This document shows positions 50,271 to 58,489 of a stretch of DNA of 64,000 nucleotides, piece after piece. The notes beneath the pieces are model-generated. The model searched no databases and was not told the DNA's origin. It saw only the letters and a list, made by a program, of their open reading frames with translations. The first letter of the stretch is position 1. Each line of letters begins with the position of its first letter. Source of the stretch: Nocardioides salarius (GTDB taxonomy: Bacteria > Actinomycetota > Actinomycetes > Propionibacteriales > Nocardioidaceae); the NCBI RefSeq assembly GCF_016907435.1, contig NZ_JAFBBZ010000001.1, positions 1,984,001 to 2,048,000 of the forward strand, in the 5' to 3' direction. Position numbers and translations under genes: made by a program.

Positions 50271-51779
50271 CTAGTGCGAGGGGAGCTCGCCGGTGAGGCG
50301 CCCGTGCCGCTCGGCGCTGGCCTGGTTGAGCCCGACGATCTGGACCGTCTTGCCCTTGCGCTCGTACTTGGTCGCGATGGCGTCCAGCGCCGCCACGGTC
50401 GAGGCGTCCCACACGTGCGACTGGGACAGGTCGATGACCACGCGGTCGGGGTCATCGGCGTACTCGAACTGGGTGTAGAGATCGTTGCTGGAGGCGAAGA
50501 AGAGCGCGCCGCTGACGGTGTAGACGGCCGTGACAGCCCCGTCTGCGCCCTCGACGAGCTCGCGGTGGGTGTCGGTGAGGTGGGCGACCCGGCGGGCGAA
50601 CAGGGTCATGGCGACCAGCACACCGACGCCGACGCCGATCGCGAGGTTGTGGGTCCCGACGGTCACGGCGACGGTGGAGACCATCACCAGCGTCTCCGAC
50701 TTCGGCATCCTGCGCAGGGTGGCGGGTCGGACACTGTGCCAGTCGAAGGTGCCCACCGAGACCATGATCATCACCGCGACCAGCGCAGCCATCGGGATGA
50801 GCGCGACGATGTCGCCGAACCCGACCACGAGGACGAGCAGGAAGACGCCTGCGAGGAACGTGGAGATCCGGGTGCGGGCACCGGAGACCTTCACGTTGAT
50901 CATGGTCTGGCCGATCATGGCGCAACCACCCATGCCGCCGAAGAAGCCGGTGATGACGTTGGCGGCTCCCTGACCCCACGCCTCGCGGGTCTTCTCGGAG
51001 TGGGTGTCGGTGATGTCATCGACCAACTTCGCCGTCAGCAGCGACTCCAGCAGGCCCACCAGCGCCATCGCGAGCGCGTAGGGGGCGATGATCTCCAAGG
51101 TCTGCAGGTTCAAGGGCACATCGGGGATGAAGAGCGACGGAAGGCTGTCGGGGAGCTCGCCTTCACCACCGACATCCGGTACGTCGAGCGCGGCCAGGAG
51201 GGTGAAGCCGGTCAGGGCCACGATGGCGACGAGGGGCGCCGGGACGACGTTCGTGACCTTCGGGAGCGCCACCATGACGGCGATGCCGACCGCGATCATC
51301 GGGTAGACCAGCCATGGCACGTCGACCAGGTGCGGCACCTGGGCGAGGAAGATCAAGATCGCCAGGGCGTTGACGAAGCCCACCATCACCGAGCGCGGGA
51401 TGAACCGCATCAGGCGGGCGACGCCGGCCAGCCCGAGGACGATCTGGAGGACACCGGCCAGCAGGACGGTGGCGATCAAGTAGTCCATGCCGTAGTTGCG
51501 CGCGACCGGCGCGATCACCAGAGCGACGGCCCCCGTGGCGGCGGAGATCATCGCCGGCCGACCGCCCAGGAAGGCGATCGAGACAGCCATCGTGAAAGAG
51601 GCGAAGAGTCCGACTCGTGGGTCGACGCCGGCGATGATCGAGAAGGAGATCGCCTCGGGGATGAGGGCCAGCGCGACCACCAGACCAGCGAGGACTTCGG
51701 TGCGCAGCAGCTTGGGTGAGCGCAGTGCGGCGCGCACGGTGGGCTCAGGGTGATGAGTCAGGGTGGTGCTCAAGAGCAC
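50271..51779 (-). CDS. SulP-family inorganic anion transporter with STAS domain
   Basis: The 502-residue protein has about 12 membrane helices in the SulP fold ([60 protein letters not shown]) and a C-terminal STAS domain ([20 protein letters not shown]). SulP proteins import sulfate or bicarbonate, often with sodium or protons; the anion here is not determined. GTG at 51779 follows GGAG by 5 bases and starts LLSTTLTHH; starts further upstream add an unlikely extension. Divergent from a MerR gene with a palindrome between them. Confidence 0.88.
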   Translation of the reverse strand: MLLSTTLTHHPEPTVRAALRSPKLLRTEVLAGLVVALALIPEAISFSIIAGVDPRVGLFASFTMAVSIAFLGGRPAMISAATGAVALVIAPVARNYGMDYLIATVLLAGVLQIVLGLAGVARLMRFIPRSVMVGFVNALAILIFLAQVPHLVDVPWLVYPMIAVGIAVMVALPKVTNVVPAPLVAIVALTGFTLLAALDVPDVGGEGELPDSLPSLFIPDVPLNLQTLEIIAPYALAMALVGLLESLLTAKLVDDITDTHSEKTREAWGQGAANVITGFFGGMGGCAMIGQTMINVKVSGARTRISTFLAGVFLLVLVVGFGDIVALIPMAALVAVMIMVSVGTFDWHSVRPATLRRMPKSETLVMVSTVAVTVGTHNLAIGVGVGVLVAMTLFARRVAHLTDTHRELVEGADGAVTAVYTVSGALFFASSNDLYTQFEYADDPDRVVIDLSQSHVWDASTVAALDAIATKYERKGKTVQIVGLNQASAERHGRLTGELPSH

Positions 51780-51913
51780 GGCTCCATTCGGGGCGGCAGA
51801 GGTCAGCGCCGGGGGGCTGGGCAAAAAGCCCGCACGACTTGGATCTGAGTTGAGGTGGTGCACCATGGGCGCATCCCGGCTTTCGCCGGCAAAAGTCTGT
51901 GCATCACTCTAAC

Positions 51914-51928
51914 CTCACGTAACGTGAG
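51914..51928. promoter_or_regulatory. MerR operator between SulP and MerR genes
   Basis: CTCACGTAACGTGAG is a perfect palindrome around a central A. On the SulP side it lies between TTCAAC and TAGAGT elements 18 bases apart, the long spacing typical of promoters that MerR proteins activate by twisting the DNA. This arrangement predicts that the adjacent MerR regulator controls the transporter gene. Confidence 0.65.
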
Positions 51929-51998
51929 AGTTGAACTCGAGGACCGTGAAGGGAGGCCCGCCCTGACCAGCGAGCCATCCGCGGCCTCCCCCGCCGTC

Positions 51999-52367
51999 AT
52001 GCAGATCGGCGAGGTCGCCGCCCGCACCGAGCTGTCGCTGCGGAGCCTGCGTCACTGGGAGGAGGTCGGGCTGCTGCGGCCCTCGGGGCGCACGGAGGGA
52101 GGCTTCCGCCTCTACACCGAGGCCGACGTCGAGAGGATCCTGGTGATCCGGCGGATGAAGCCCCTCGGGTTCACCCTCGATCAGATGAGCGCCGCGATGC
52201 GTGACATCGAGGCGTTGCGCGACCGAAACCGTCCGGCGGAGCATGACCAGGCGCGGGCGCGGTTGGCTGCGATCCTCGCGGAGGCCGCCGACCGTCGCGT
52301 GAAGCTCGAGGCTCAGCTGGGGATGGCTGACGAGTTCCTTCGTGAGCTCAACCGGGAGCTCACCTGA
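51999..52367 (+). CDS. MerR-family transcriptional regulator
   Basis: This 122-residue protein has the MerR DNA-binding head (MQIGEVAARTELSLRSLRHW, then GFRLYTEADVERILVIRRMK) and a short helical dimerisation part with no metal-binding cysteines. ATG at 51999 begins the conserved domain. A GTG at 51924 and a CTG at 51963 after GGGAGG are in frame upstream and would add 25 or 12 residues, so the start is not certain. It likely controls itself and the divergent SulP gene. Confidence 0.82.
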   Translation: MQIGEVAARTELSLRSLRHWEEVGLLRPSGRTEGGFRLYTEADVERILVIRRMKPLGFTLDQMSAAMRDIEALRDRNRPAEHDQARARLAAILAEAADRRVKLEAQLGMADEFLRELNRELT

Positions 52368-52394
52368 CGCGTTGCCGGCGGACGCCCGGTTGGA

Positions 52395-52817
52395 TCAGCC
52401 AACGTCAACTGCGACGAGCAGAACCAGTACGAGCGTGCCGAACGCCAAGGCTCCGTGCAGGTGCACCGCGGATGACGGGATCTGCTGCTCGGCCAGGTCA
52501 CGCTTGCGGCGCTCCACCTCAGCACGCGACCCACGCCGGTCAAGGCGCCACCGCAGGAACATCAATGTTCCTCCGGAGGCCGCGAGGACGAACACCACCA
52601 ACCCCGCCCAGGCGAGTCCGTCGCTCCCCTGCAACACGTAGATGATCCACACGGCGATGCCCACCAGCGCGAGAAATCCGTGGCCCAGCACCGCCCAGGA
52701 CGGCAGTCGGCTCCGAGTTGCGGTGGACGCCGGTCGGCCGGTCCGCAGCAGCAGTCCGGCCATGTACGAGCCCACCATGGCGGTGAGCACGGCGAAGGCA
52801 AGTGCGGTGAGTTCCAT
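52395..52817 (-). CDS. Four-helix membrane protein, unknown function
   Basis: The 140-residue protein has four membrane segments: LTALAFAVLTAMVGSYMAGL, LGHGFLALVGIAVWIIYVLQ, LAWAGLVVFVLAASGGTLMF and LHGALAFGTLVLVLLVAVDV, with an arginine/lysine-rich loop before the last. No transporter signature is present. It lies between the MerR gene and the YeiH gene, converging on MerR with 27 bases between stops. Function unknown. Confidence 0.7.
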   Translation of the reverse strand: MELTALAFAVLTAMVGSYMAGLLLRTGRPASTATRSRLPSWAVLGHGFLALVGIAVWIIYVLQGSDGLAWAGLVVFVLAASGGTLMFLRWRLDRRGSRAEVERRKRDLAEQQIPSSAVHLHGALAFGTLVLVLLVAVDVG

Positions 52818-52879
52818 GCCGACCGTTGCCCACGTGGCACCACCTCAAACCGAGGCACGCAGGACAAGCCGTTGGCCGA

Positions 52880-53854
52880 TCAGAAGAGGATCAGGATCAG
52901 GGCCAACGACGTACCGAGAGCGATGGCAGTGGAGGCCGCCGCCAGGCAGAGCACCCGGGGCGGGACGGGCCACAGGTCGCGCAGGCGCAGGCCGACACCC
53001 AGACCGAACATGCCGCCAGCCAGCAGCACGGTGGTCGCCGTGTCGGCGAGATCGAGTACGGCGACGGGCAGCGGCGCCATCGTTCGGATTGCGGCCATCA
53101 CCGCGAAGCCGAGAATGAACCCGGGGACCATCGGCGAGGTCCCGCTCGCGGCGTGGGCTCGGCCGGCCAGCCAGGAGACGGGCGCGAGCATCGCCACTCG
53201 ACCCAGCTTGATCAGCATGGCGAAGGCGACCGCGTTGCCGCCGATGAGGGAGGCGGCGGCGGCGACCTGGGCCACCTCGTGGATGCTGGCTCCCGCCCAG
53301 ACGGCCGACTGCACGTCGGTGAGTCCGAGCAGGGCCGCCGCCCAGGGCACGAAGCCGATCATCAGCCCGCCGAAGACCGTCACCATGGCCACGGCAAGAG
53401 CGACATCTCGTTGGCGGGCGCGTACGACGTCGCTCACGGCCGCGATGGCGGCCGCGCCGCAGATGGAGAACCCAGCGGCCAGGAGCGTCACGAGCCCAGC
53501 GTCCAGTCCCATCCGAGTACCGAACCAGCGGGTCAGGAAGTAGGTCACGCTCACCGTGACGACCACGACCAGTACGCCGGTGACACCGACCCGGGCGATC
53601 TCCTGGAACGGGAGACGCAATCCCAGCAGGACCACTCCGGCTCTGAGCAGCCCCTTGGTGACGGCCGCCTGGTCGGCCAAGAACTCAGAGCTGACCCAGC
53701 CCGAGTTGGCGAGCACGGCCCCGAACAACAGCGCCAGGAGCAACGCGCCCAGCATCGGCACCACGTCGCTGAGCAGCATCGCGAGTACGGCGGCTGCCAG
53801 CGGCGGAAGGTAGGCGCGACCCCGGGCCACCGGAGCCATCAGGGTGACGAGCAT
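52880..53854 (-). CDS. yeiH: YeiH-family putative sulfate/sulfite exporter
   Basis: This 324-residue protein with about ten membrane helices matches the YeiH/UPF0324 family: LLALLFGAVLANSGWV, LLRAGVVLLGLRLPFQEIAR, AAGFSICGAAAIAAVSDVVR and SAVWAGASIHEVAQVAAAAS. Family members are predicted to export sulfur oxyanions. The divergent LysR gene, 69 bases away, repeats the yeiH/yeiE arrangement of enteric bacteria. It may act with the neighbouring SulP transporter in sulfur anion balance, which is inference. Confidence 0.88.
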   Translation of the reverse strand: MLVTLMAPVARGRAYLPPLAAAVLAMLLSDVVPMLGALLLALLFGAVLANSGWVSSEFLADQAAVTKGLLRAGVVLLGLRLPFQEIARVGVTGVLVVVVTVSVTYFLTRWFGTRMGLDAGLVTLLAAGFSICGAAAIAAVSDVVRARQRDVALAVAMVTVFGGLMIGFVPWAAALLGLTDVQSAVWAGASIHEVAQVAAAASLIGGNAVAFAMLIKLGRVAMLAPVSWLAGRAHAASGTSPMVPGFILGFAVMAAIRTMAPLPVAVLDLADTATTVLLAGGMFGLGVGLRLRDLWPVPPRVLCLAAASTAIALGTSLALILILF

Positions 53855-53923
53855 GGTTGGACCCTCTCCCGCCGAGAGCGCCTTGCGAACCCCCTGATCG
53901 GTGGCGACCTATAGGATTTGGTG

Positions 53924-54835
53924 ATGACTCGTGACCCGGACCTGGAGACGCTGCGCCTGCTCGTCGCGGTCTCGGAGTCGACCAGCCTCAACGCCGCCGC
54001 ACGCACGCGCGGCCTGAGCCAGCCGGCCGCCAGCGCCCGGGTCAAGGAGTTCGAGGCGCGGTGGCAGGTCGCGATCCTGCACCGTTCCGCCCGCGGGTCG
54101 AAGCTGACCCGCGACGGCGAGGCCGCCGTCGCCTGGGCCCGGGAGCTCCTACACGCGGCTGACACGATGGTGGCCGCGATGCACACGCTCGCCTCGCAAC
54201 GCCATGCCGCAGTGGTGGTCGCAGCCAGCCTGACCATCGCCGAGCAACTGCTGCCGCGGTGGCTCGGCGAGCTCCACGTCAGCCATCCAGACATTCAGCC
54301 GGAGCTCCGGGTCGTCAACTCCGAGGCGGTGGCAGCGGAGGTGCGAGCCGGCAACGTCGACATCGGCTTCATCGAGTCCTCCTTGTTCCCGGTAGGGCTG
54401 GCCCGTGCGGTCGTGGGACACGACCAGCTGGAAGTCGTCGTAGCCAGAGACCACCGTTGGGCTCGCCGCTCGACGCCCTTGACCCGAGATGAGCTCGCTG
54501 CCGCACGTTGGGTGTTGCGCGAGCCCGGCAGCGGCACCCGCAGCACCTTCGAGTCGGCGCTGCGGCGACAGCCCGAGATCGCCCTGGAAGGTTCCTCCAC
54601 CGCCGCACTGATCGGCGCCGCCGTGGCGGGAGTGGGACCTGCCGTCGCCTCCAGACTCGCCGTGCGCGCCGAACTGGAGACCGGACGCCTACGGGCGGTG
54701 CCCACCGAACTCGACCTGCGGAGGCCGCTGACCGCGGTCTGGCGGAGCGGCGAACGCCTCAGCGAGGCAGCCAGCCTGCTGCTGTCGACGGCCACCAGGG
54801 CCTCCGACGACGGTCGAAGTCGGCGGCAGTCCTGA
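53924..54835 (+). CDS. LysR-family regulator, YeiE-like
   Basis: The 303-residue protein has the LysR winged helix (LETLRLLVAVSESTSLNAAA to QPAASARVKEFEARWQVAIL) and a substrate domain with RVVNSEAVAAEVRAGNVDIG. The ATG at 53924 follows AGGA by 7 bases; TTG and GTG in frame just before are weaker choices. Being divergent from yeiH, it most likely controls that gene and itself, with an anion such as sulfite as a plausible signal. Confidence 0.88.
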   Translation: MTRDPDLETLRLLVAVSESTSLNAAARTRGLSQPAASARVKEFEARWQVAILHRSARGSKLTRDGEAAVAWARELLHAADTMVAAMHTLASQRHAAVVVAASLTIAEQLLPRWLGELHVSHPDIQPELRVVNSEAVAAEVRAGNVDIGFIESSLFPVGLARAVVGHDQLEVVVARDHRWARRSTPLTRDELAAARWVLREPGSGTRSTFESALRRQPEIALEGSSTAALIGAAVAGVGPAVASRLAVRAELETGRLRAVPTELDLRRPLTAVWRSGERLSEAASLLLSTATRASDDGRSRRQS

Positions 54836-54878
54836 TGTCTCACCCAGCCCTGCTCTGAGCTGAGGGCGGATCCTGCGT

Positions 54879-55285
54879 CTAACGCTTCGCTCTGCTCGAT
54901 GAGGGCGGCTTGTCGTTGCGCGGCGCGACGATGGCTGCGGGTGTCTGGAGCACCCCGTCGTAGCCCACTACGTCGCTCTCCCTCGGCATCCACGCGCGAT
55001 GTCGTTCGCCCACCCACTCGGCGCCGTCGTACTCCGCGATTCCCCAGTCGACGCCGTCGGGGATGCAGATCACGACGAGTTCGGCGTGCGGGCCACTCGC
55101 ATGCCGGCCGAGGCGCTCGACCACGTCGACAAGGCGGGCATCATCTCTGGCAAGCGCGTTTTCCCCGATGACCCGATAGGCTTCATGAACGACGGCTCAT
55201 CGTCCATCTCAAGTCCAAGCGCAGAAGCGGCCTCGCGCGAGAGAGCGAAGCCTCCCGGCTTAGCGTTCACAACGATCCTCTGCAC
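54879..55285 (-). pseudogene. Frameshifted mobile-element protein gene
   Basis: Two frames overlap here. The first (55285-55070) reads MQRIVVNAKPGGFALSREAA; the second (ending 54879) continues as YRVIGENALARDDARLVDVV, ERLGRHASGPHAELVVICIP and IAEYDGAEWVGERHRAW. In phage- and plasmid-encoded relatives these parts form one protein of about 110-160 residues with the C-terminal DGVDW-EYDG block. The shift lies between about 55125 and 55200. I infer a degraded gene from a mobile element; the function of the family is unknown. Confidence 0.6.
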
Positions 55286-55613
55286 GGCCAGCTCCTTCGT
55301 GTCTTGTCCCGAACGACGTTACGGAACAGCACCGACACAGCCAACCGATGCGCTGCTGCGCCCAGCGCGGTCGGATTCTTGTCGCAGCCGACGGCGGTCG
55401 GCAGCTCCCGCGCCGGCGAGAAGCGCCGCAGCGTGCGCGAGGGGACGCGCTGCAGAGAGGCTCATAGCGAGAGCCCACGGGCCCGCGCGACGCTTGGCGA
55501 TCTCGCGCTGCAGCCGCTCCTCGTCTTTGAGGAACAGAGAAGGCTGATCCCGTGGTCGAAGATCCCGCTTGGCGCCGGGGAATGCTGGAAGGACACATCA
55601 TCCGTCCCAGCCT
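55286..55613. other. 328-base stretch without a clear gene
   Basis: No convincing complete gene is seen. On the minus strand one frame contains FLKDEERLQREIAKRRAGP near 55500, which reads like part of a charged helical protein, but it has no good start and dissolves into low-complexity sequence before a stop near 55320. It may be a gene remnant from the same mobile element as the neighbouring pseudogene. Confidence 0.35.
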
Positions 55614-56249
55614 TTAGCTGAGTTCGCGCGCCCAGTCGGTGAAGAACGTCTGGGCGTTCGAGAGATCGTCAGCGGCGAGTGGGATCTCCTGGTCGTCGAA
55701 GCGTTCGATGGTCTTGGTCATCTGGGCCAGCACGCTGAGGTCGAAGCCCGCGTCGAGCGTCCGCGCCTGCTCGATGAGGGCCTCTTTGCCGAAGTGGTGT
55801 GCGAGTACGTAGATGTCGGCGAAGTCGCGAGCCTCGGCCCGGCCAAAGAGAGCCAGCAGCTTCCGGCCGGCGAGTTCGAGTGGCGCCAGGGTGGGGCCGA
55901 GGACGGTGATGGTCGGTCTGCTGTGGGGTGGGGAGTCGATGGCGAGGTCGACCAGGGTCTCCTCCCCCGCCCGGGTGACGACCATCCGGCAAAACGTGGG
56001 TCCATCCTGGATCAGGTCCACGCCGCAGTCCCGTTCGCGAAGCGCCTGCACGAAGGCGTCCTTGGCCGGCGTCACTGACGTGGTGGGTGTCGCGGCGAAC
56101 AGGTCGAGGTCTTCGGTGGGCCGGTCGATGAGGCCTGAGGCGAGGAGCGCGGCACCGCCGGCGACGACGTAGCCCTCGGCTGCGTCGAGGCCGAAGAAGA
56201 CGGCGGCGAGATCGACCTGGAGATCCGTGAGCTGTTGGGGGCGATCCAT
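55614..56249 (-). CDS. AbiEii/AbiGii-type nucleotidyltransferase toxin
   Basis: The 211-residue protein has the nucleotidyltransferase signature VVAGGAALLASGLIDRPTED followed by LDLF, giving the GG and DxD motif, and a helical second half with GRKLLALFGRAEARDFADIY. This is the pattern of type IV toxins of the AbiE class, which modify tRNA ends and arrest growth to stop phage spread. Its ATG overlaps the antitoxin stop codon (ATGA), as usual for such pairs. The antitoxin here is an XRE-type protein rather than the winged-helix AbiEi. Confidence 0.85.
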   Translation of the reverse strand: MDRPQQLTDLQVDLAAVFFGLDAAEGYVVAGGAALLASGLIDRPTEDLDLFAATPTTSVTPAKDAFVQALRERDCGVDLIQDGPTFCRMVVTRAGEETLVDLAIDSPPHSRPTITVLGPTLAPLELAGRKLLALFGRAEARDFADIYVLAHHFGKEALIEQARTLDAGFDLSVLAQMTKTIERFDDQEIPLAADDLSNAQTFFTDWARELS

Positions 56250-56770
56250 CAGGCGACCTTCCCGGTGGTCTCACCCGTAGCGACGGCATGCCACGCGGTG
56301 CGGATGGCGCGCGGGAGCACGAGCTCGTCCCACAGGTCGGCCAGCAGCGCGCCGTCGACGTAGGTGAGGACGTCGTCGGGCCGGCCCTCGCGCAAGACGA
56401 TCTCGTACACCCGGGCCCGTTGGCGGCGGTCGCGCAGCTCGTAGCGGCGGGCTCCGTCGGACCAGTTCAGGTGCAGCGGGAGTTCCACGGTGGCCAGGGC
56501 GCGGTGGAGCGGCAGCCTGGGTAGCGCGGTGGGGACCTGGACCGGGCGGCCGCGGTCGACAGCGACGTGCCGGAACTCGATGCGGGGGGTGATGGCGAGG
56601 TCATATCCCGCGGCGGCGACGATCCTGGCTGCGGTGGCCAGGGTGGGCGACTTCCGGTCGTGCTCGTATGCCGACAGCGTGGGCCGAGAGGTACCTGAGA
56701 TCTCGGCCAAGGCGGCCTGAGACAGGCACGCCTCGTCGCGGGCCTGTCTGATCACGTTTCCTTGAGCCAT
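56249..56770 (-). CDS. XRE-type antitoxin regulator
   Basis: This 173-residue protein starts with a Cro/CI-type helix-turn-helix (GNVIRQARDEACLSQAALAE to SRPTLSAYEHDRKSPTLATA) and ends in a helical domain (LADLWDELVLPRAIRTAWHA) that probably binds the toxin. The ATG at 56770 lies 6 bases after a TACTAT -10 element, so the message is probably leaderless; ATG 56776 would overlap the promoter. An 18-base palindrome at 56779-56796 adjoins that promoter and is the likely autoregulation site. Confidence 0.85.
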   Translation of the reverse strand: MAQGNVIRQARDEACLSQAALAEISGTSRPTLSAYEHDRKSPTLATAARIVAAAGYDLAITPRIEFRHVAVDRGRPVQVPTALPRLPLHRALATVELPLHLNWSDGARRYELRDRRQRARVYEIVLREGRPDDVLTYVDGALLADLWDELVLPRAIRTAWHAVATGETTGKVA

Positions 56771-56778
56771 ATCCATAT

Positions 56779-56796
56779 AGTATCCGATCGGATACT
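56779..56796. promoter_or_regulatory. 18-base perfect palindrome, antitoxin operator
   Basis: AGTATCCGATCGGATACT is perfectly self-complementary. It overlaps the -10 region (TACTAT) of the antitoxin-toxin pair on the minus strand, as is typical for autorepression by an XRE antitoxin alone or with its toxin. Confidence 0.8.
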
Positions 56797-56971
56797 TACC
56801 TTGACAGCGCAGCTATCGGACGAGCGTGTCAGTGACGGTCCAGCCGACGATAGTCGTGAGGTTCCACTCTGCGCCCCCTGCGGCGAGCGGCGGGAGCGCT
56901 CACCGTGCGCGACAGCGCTGTCCGGATGGCCAGTCACTAAGTGGACACTCGATCAAGTCTCTAAATGTTTT

Positions 56972-57001
56972 CAGGCTCGGAATCCGTGGATTCCGAGCCT
57001 G
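56972..57001 (-). terminator. Strong hairpin beside the tRNA remnant
   Basis: CAGGCTCGGAATCC and GGATTCCGAGCCTG form a perfect 14-base stem with a two- to four-base loop. On the minus strand it follows the 3' end of the tRNA remnant by 6 bases and is followed by an A-rich, not T-rich, stretch. It is probably the native terminator of the tRNA gene that once stood here. Confidence 0.55.
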
Positions 57002-57007
57002 AACTTT

Positions 57008-57042
57008 GTAGCGGGGGCAGGATTTGAACCTGCGACCTCTGG
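57008..57042 (-). other. 3' remnant of an initiator tRNA-Met gene, attachment-site candidate
   Basis: On the minus strand the sequence reads from the end of the anticodon stem through AGAGGTCGCAGG, the T loop TTCAAAT and the acceptor end CCCCCGCTAC, as in actinobacterial tRNA-fMet genes. The 5' half and anticodon are missing. Such 3' halves remain where integrases insert elements into tRNA genes. The neighbouring hairpin would belong to the original gene. The complete tRNA is not in the window. Confidence 0.65.
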
Positions 57043-57206
57043 ACGCCGTCGAGGGCGTCGCGACTACTTCGGTCCTGGATCGGAAGCTACCGATTCGCAC
57101 GGTGTGGTGAGGGATGCGCCCTCGCGTCCGATCTCAGGATACCCGCCTGGCACCGAGTAGCGCGGGCCCAATGTGGACCGTAAGTGGTACCGGGTCGAAT
57201 CCCCTG

Positions 57207-57401
57207 TCAGCCTTCGGCGGGCGCTCCGCGAGCATCGCGCTGGCCACGGTCGTAGGCCTCAATCCCGCCCTCGAACCAACAGTGCGTCGCTAACTGGATG
57301 AACGCGGCGTCTACGCCGAGAGCGTCGACGTTCTTGCCAGCGTCGTGCAGCAACGCGGCCAGCATCGGGTTGTCCGGGCTTGGCCACGGCGGCTCAGGCA
57401 T
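57207..57401 (-). CDS. Small mobile-element protein
   Basis: The 64-residue product reads MPEPPWPSPDNPMLAALLHD, then VDALGVDAAFIQLATHCWFE and ends in a charged tail. Its helical, slightly acidic pattern occurs in small proteins of actinobacterial phages and integrating plasmids; no function is known. Its ATG overlaps the end of the next small gene (57394) on the same strand, so they form a pair. Confidence 0.55.
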   Translation of the reverse strand: MPEPPWPSPDNPMLAALLHDAGKNVDALGVDAAFIQLATHCWFEGGIEAYDRGQRDARGAPAEG

Positions 57402-57492
57402 CTTCGCCGCTCGCGGAGTCGGCCAACTCCCGTCGCATGTCCTGCTCCCAGGTGTAAGTCTCAGCCTCTACCCACGGATCCTGCTCGGTCAC
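57394..57492 (-). CDS. Very small mobile-element protein
   Basis: A 32-codon frame starts at GTG 57492 and reads VTEQDPWVEAETYTWEQDMR then ELADSASGEDA. The sequence is acidic and aromatic, and its stop overlaps the start of the following small gene by 8 bases. A longer in-frame extension to 57648 looks non-coding. Similar tiny DPW-containing frames precede the gene above in related elements, in my recollection; this is a weak call. Confidence 0.4.
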   Translation of the reverse strand: MTEQDPWVEAETYTWEQDMRRELADSASGEDA

Positions 57493-57706
57493 AGCTTCAG
57501 ACTGCCACGACCCACCCACCTCGCGACCGCGACGGGCGAAGTCCGGGTGAGTGCGACCTTCGCGGCTACTAGACGATTCCCGTAGGGCCGGTGTCTGGCC
57601 AGACTCGGTCCAGGTGATCGGCGGGGAGCTCTCCACGCGGCTGCCCACCGGCTGTTCTGGTGTGGCTCACTATCGGTCTGCAGCCCGCCGATCACCGTGA
57701 CGAGGC

Positions 57707-58478
57707 ATGGCTCAAGAAGGGACTGCCCTGCTCGTAGTAGCAATGCCCACTGGCGGCGGCGATGACGCCGACCGCGGGACCGCACCTCGAGCGACCTTCT
57801 TCCTTGATCACGACAGCGCTTCGGTGCGCGACTTCACCGAGCAGGTGATCGCCGGCGCGTCGAGCCCTCGTGAGCGAGCGAGCCTCCTCTTCGCAGCGGT
57901 CCGGGACAGGGTCTGGTACGACCCCTACTCGGTGTCCCGAGATCCTGCGCACTACCGGGCGAGCTACGTGCTCGAGGCGGGCCGCGCCTACTGCGTTCCC
58001 AAGGCGGTGCTTCTGACCGCGGTGCTGCGGGCCGTGGGCATCCCCGCCCGGCTGGGCTTCGCTGACGTCCGCAACCACCTGCAGACCGACACCTTACGGG
58101 CCGTCATGGGTGGCACGGACCTGTTCGTGTACCACGGGTACTGCAGCGTCCACCTCGACGGGCGATGGATGAAGGCGACGCCGGCCTTCAATGTCGAGCT
58201 GTGCGAGCGCTTCGACGTGCCCCCGGTGGACTTCGACGGACAGAGCGACGCGCTCATGCACGCCTTCACCCTCCGACGGCACCCGGCACATGGAGTACGT
58301 GCGGGACCACGGCAGCTTCGACGACCTCCCGCTGGACCGGATCCAGACGGCCCTCGAGCAGACCTACGGCCGCATGGCCCCCGGCGTCGGGCTTGCCGAC
58401 GACGCCTTCATTGGTCCTGGGAACGCCGGGGAGGCCGGCGAGCATGCACCCGTGGACCCGTCAGGAAGCTCGGACTGA
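57707..58478 (+). pseudogene. Transglutaminase-like protease gene with a frameshift
   Basis: The first frame carries a transglutaminase-core protein: the catalytic Cys in AGRAYCVPKAVLL, the His in YHGYCSVHLDGRW and the Asp-like position in KATPAFNVELCERF. Near 58270 the sequence ACCCTCCGAC has one base too many; removing one C joins HAFT to SDGTRHMEYVRDHGSFDD and the frame that ends at 58478. The intact protein would be about 256 residues. Either the gene has just decayed or the base is a sequencing error. It lies upstream of, and converging on, the AraC gene. Confidence 0.75.
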
Positions 58479-58489
58479 GCACTCTCGCC

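Noticed and set aside
52826..53914. 362-codon plus-strand frame opposite yeiH
   Set aside because: It is antisense to a clear membrane transporter gene and has the His/Asp/Arg composition of a shadow frame.
56762..57160. 132-codon protein containing AGAGFEPATSG
   Set aside because: This phrase arises from reading the antisense strand of a tRNA 3' half. The frame crosses the hairpin and the tRNA remnant and is not a gene.
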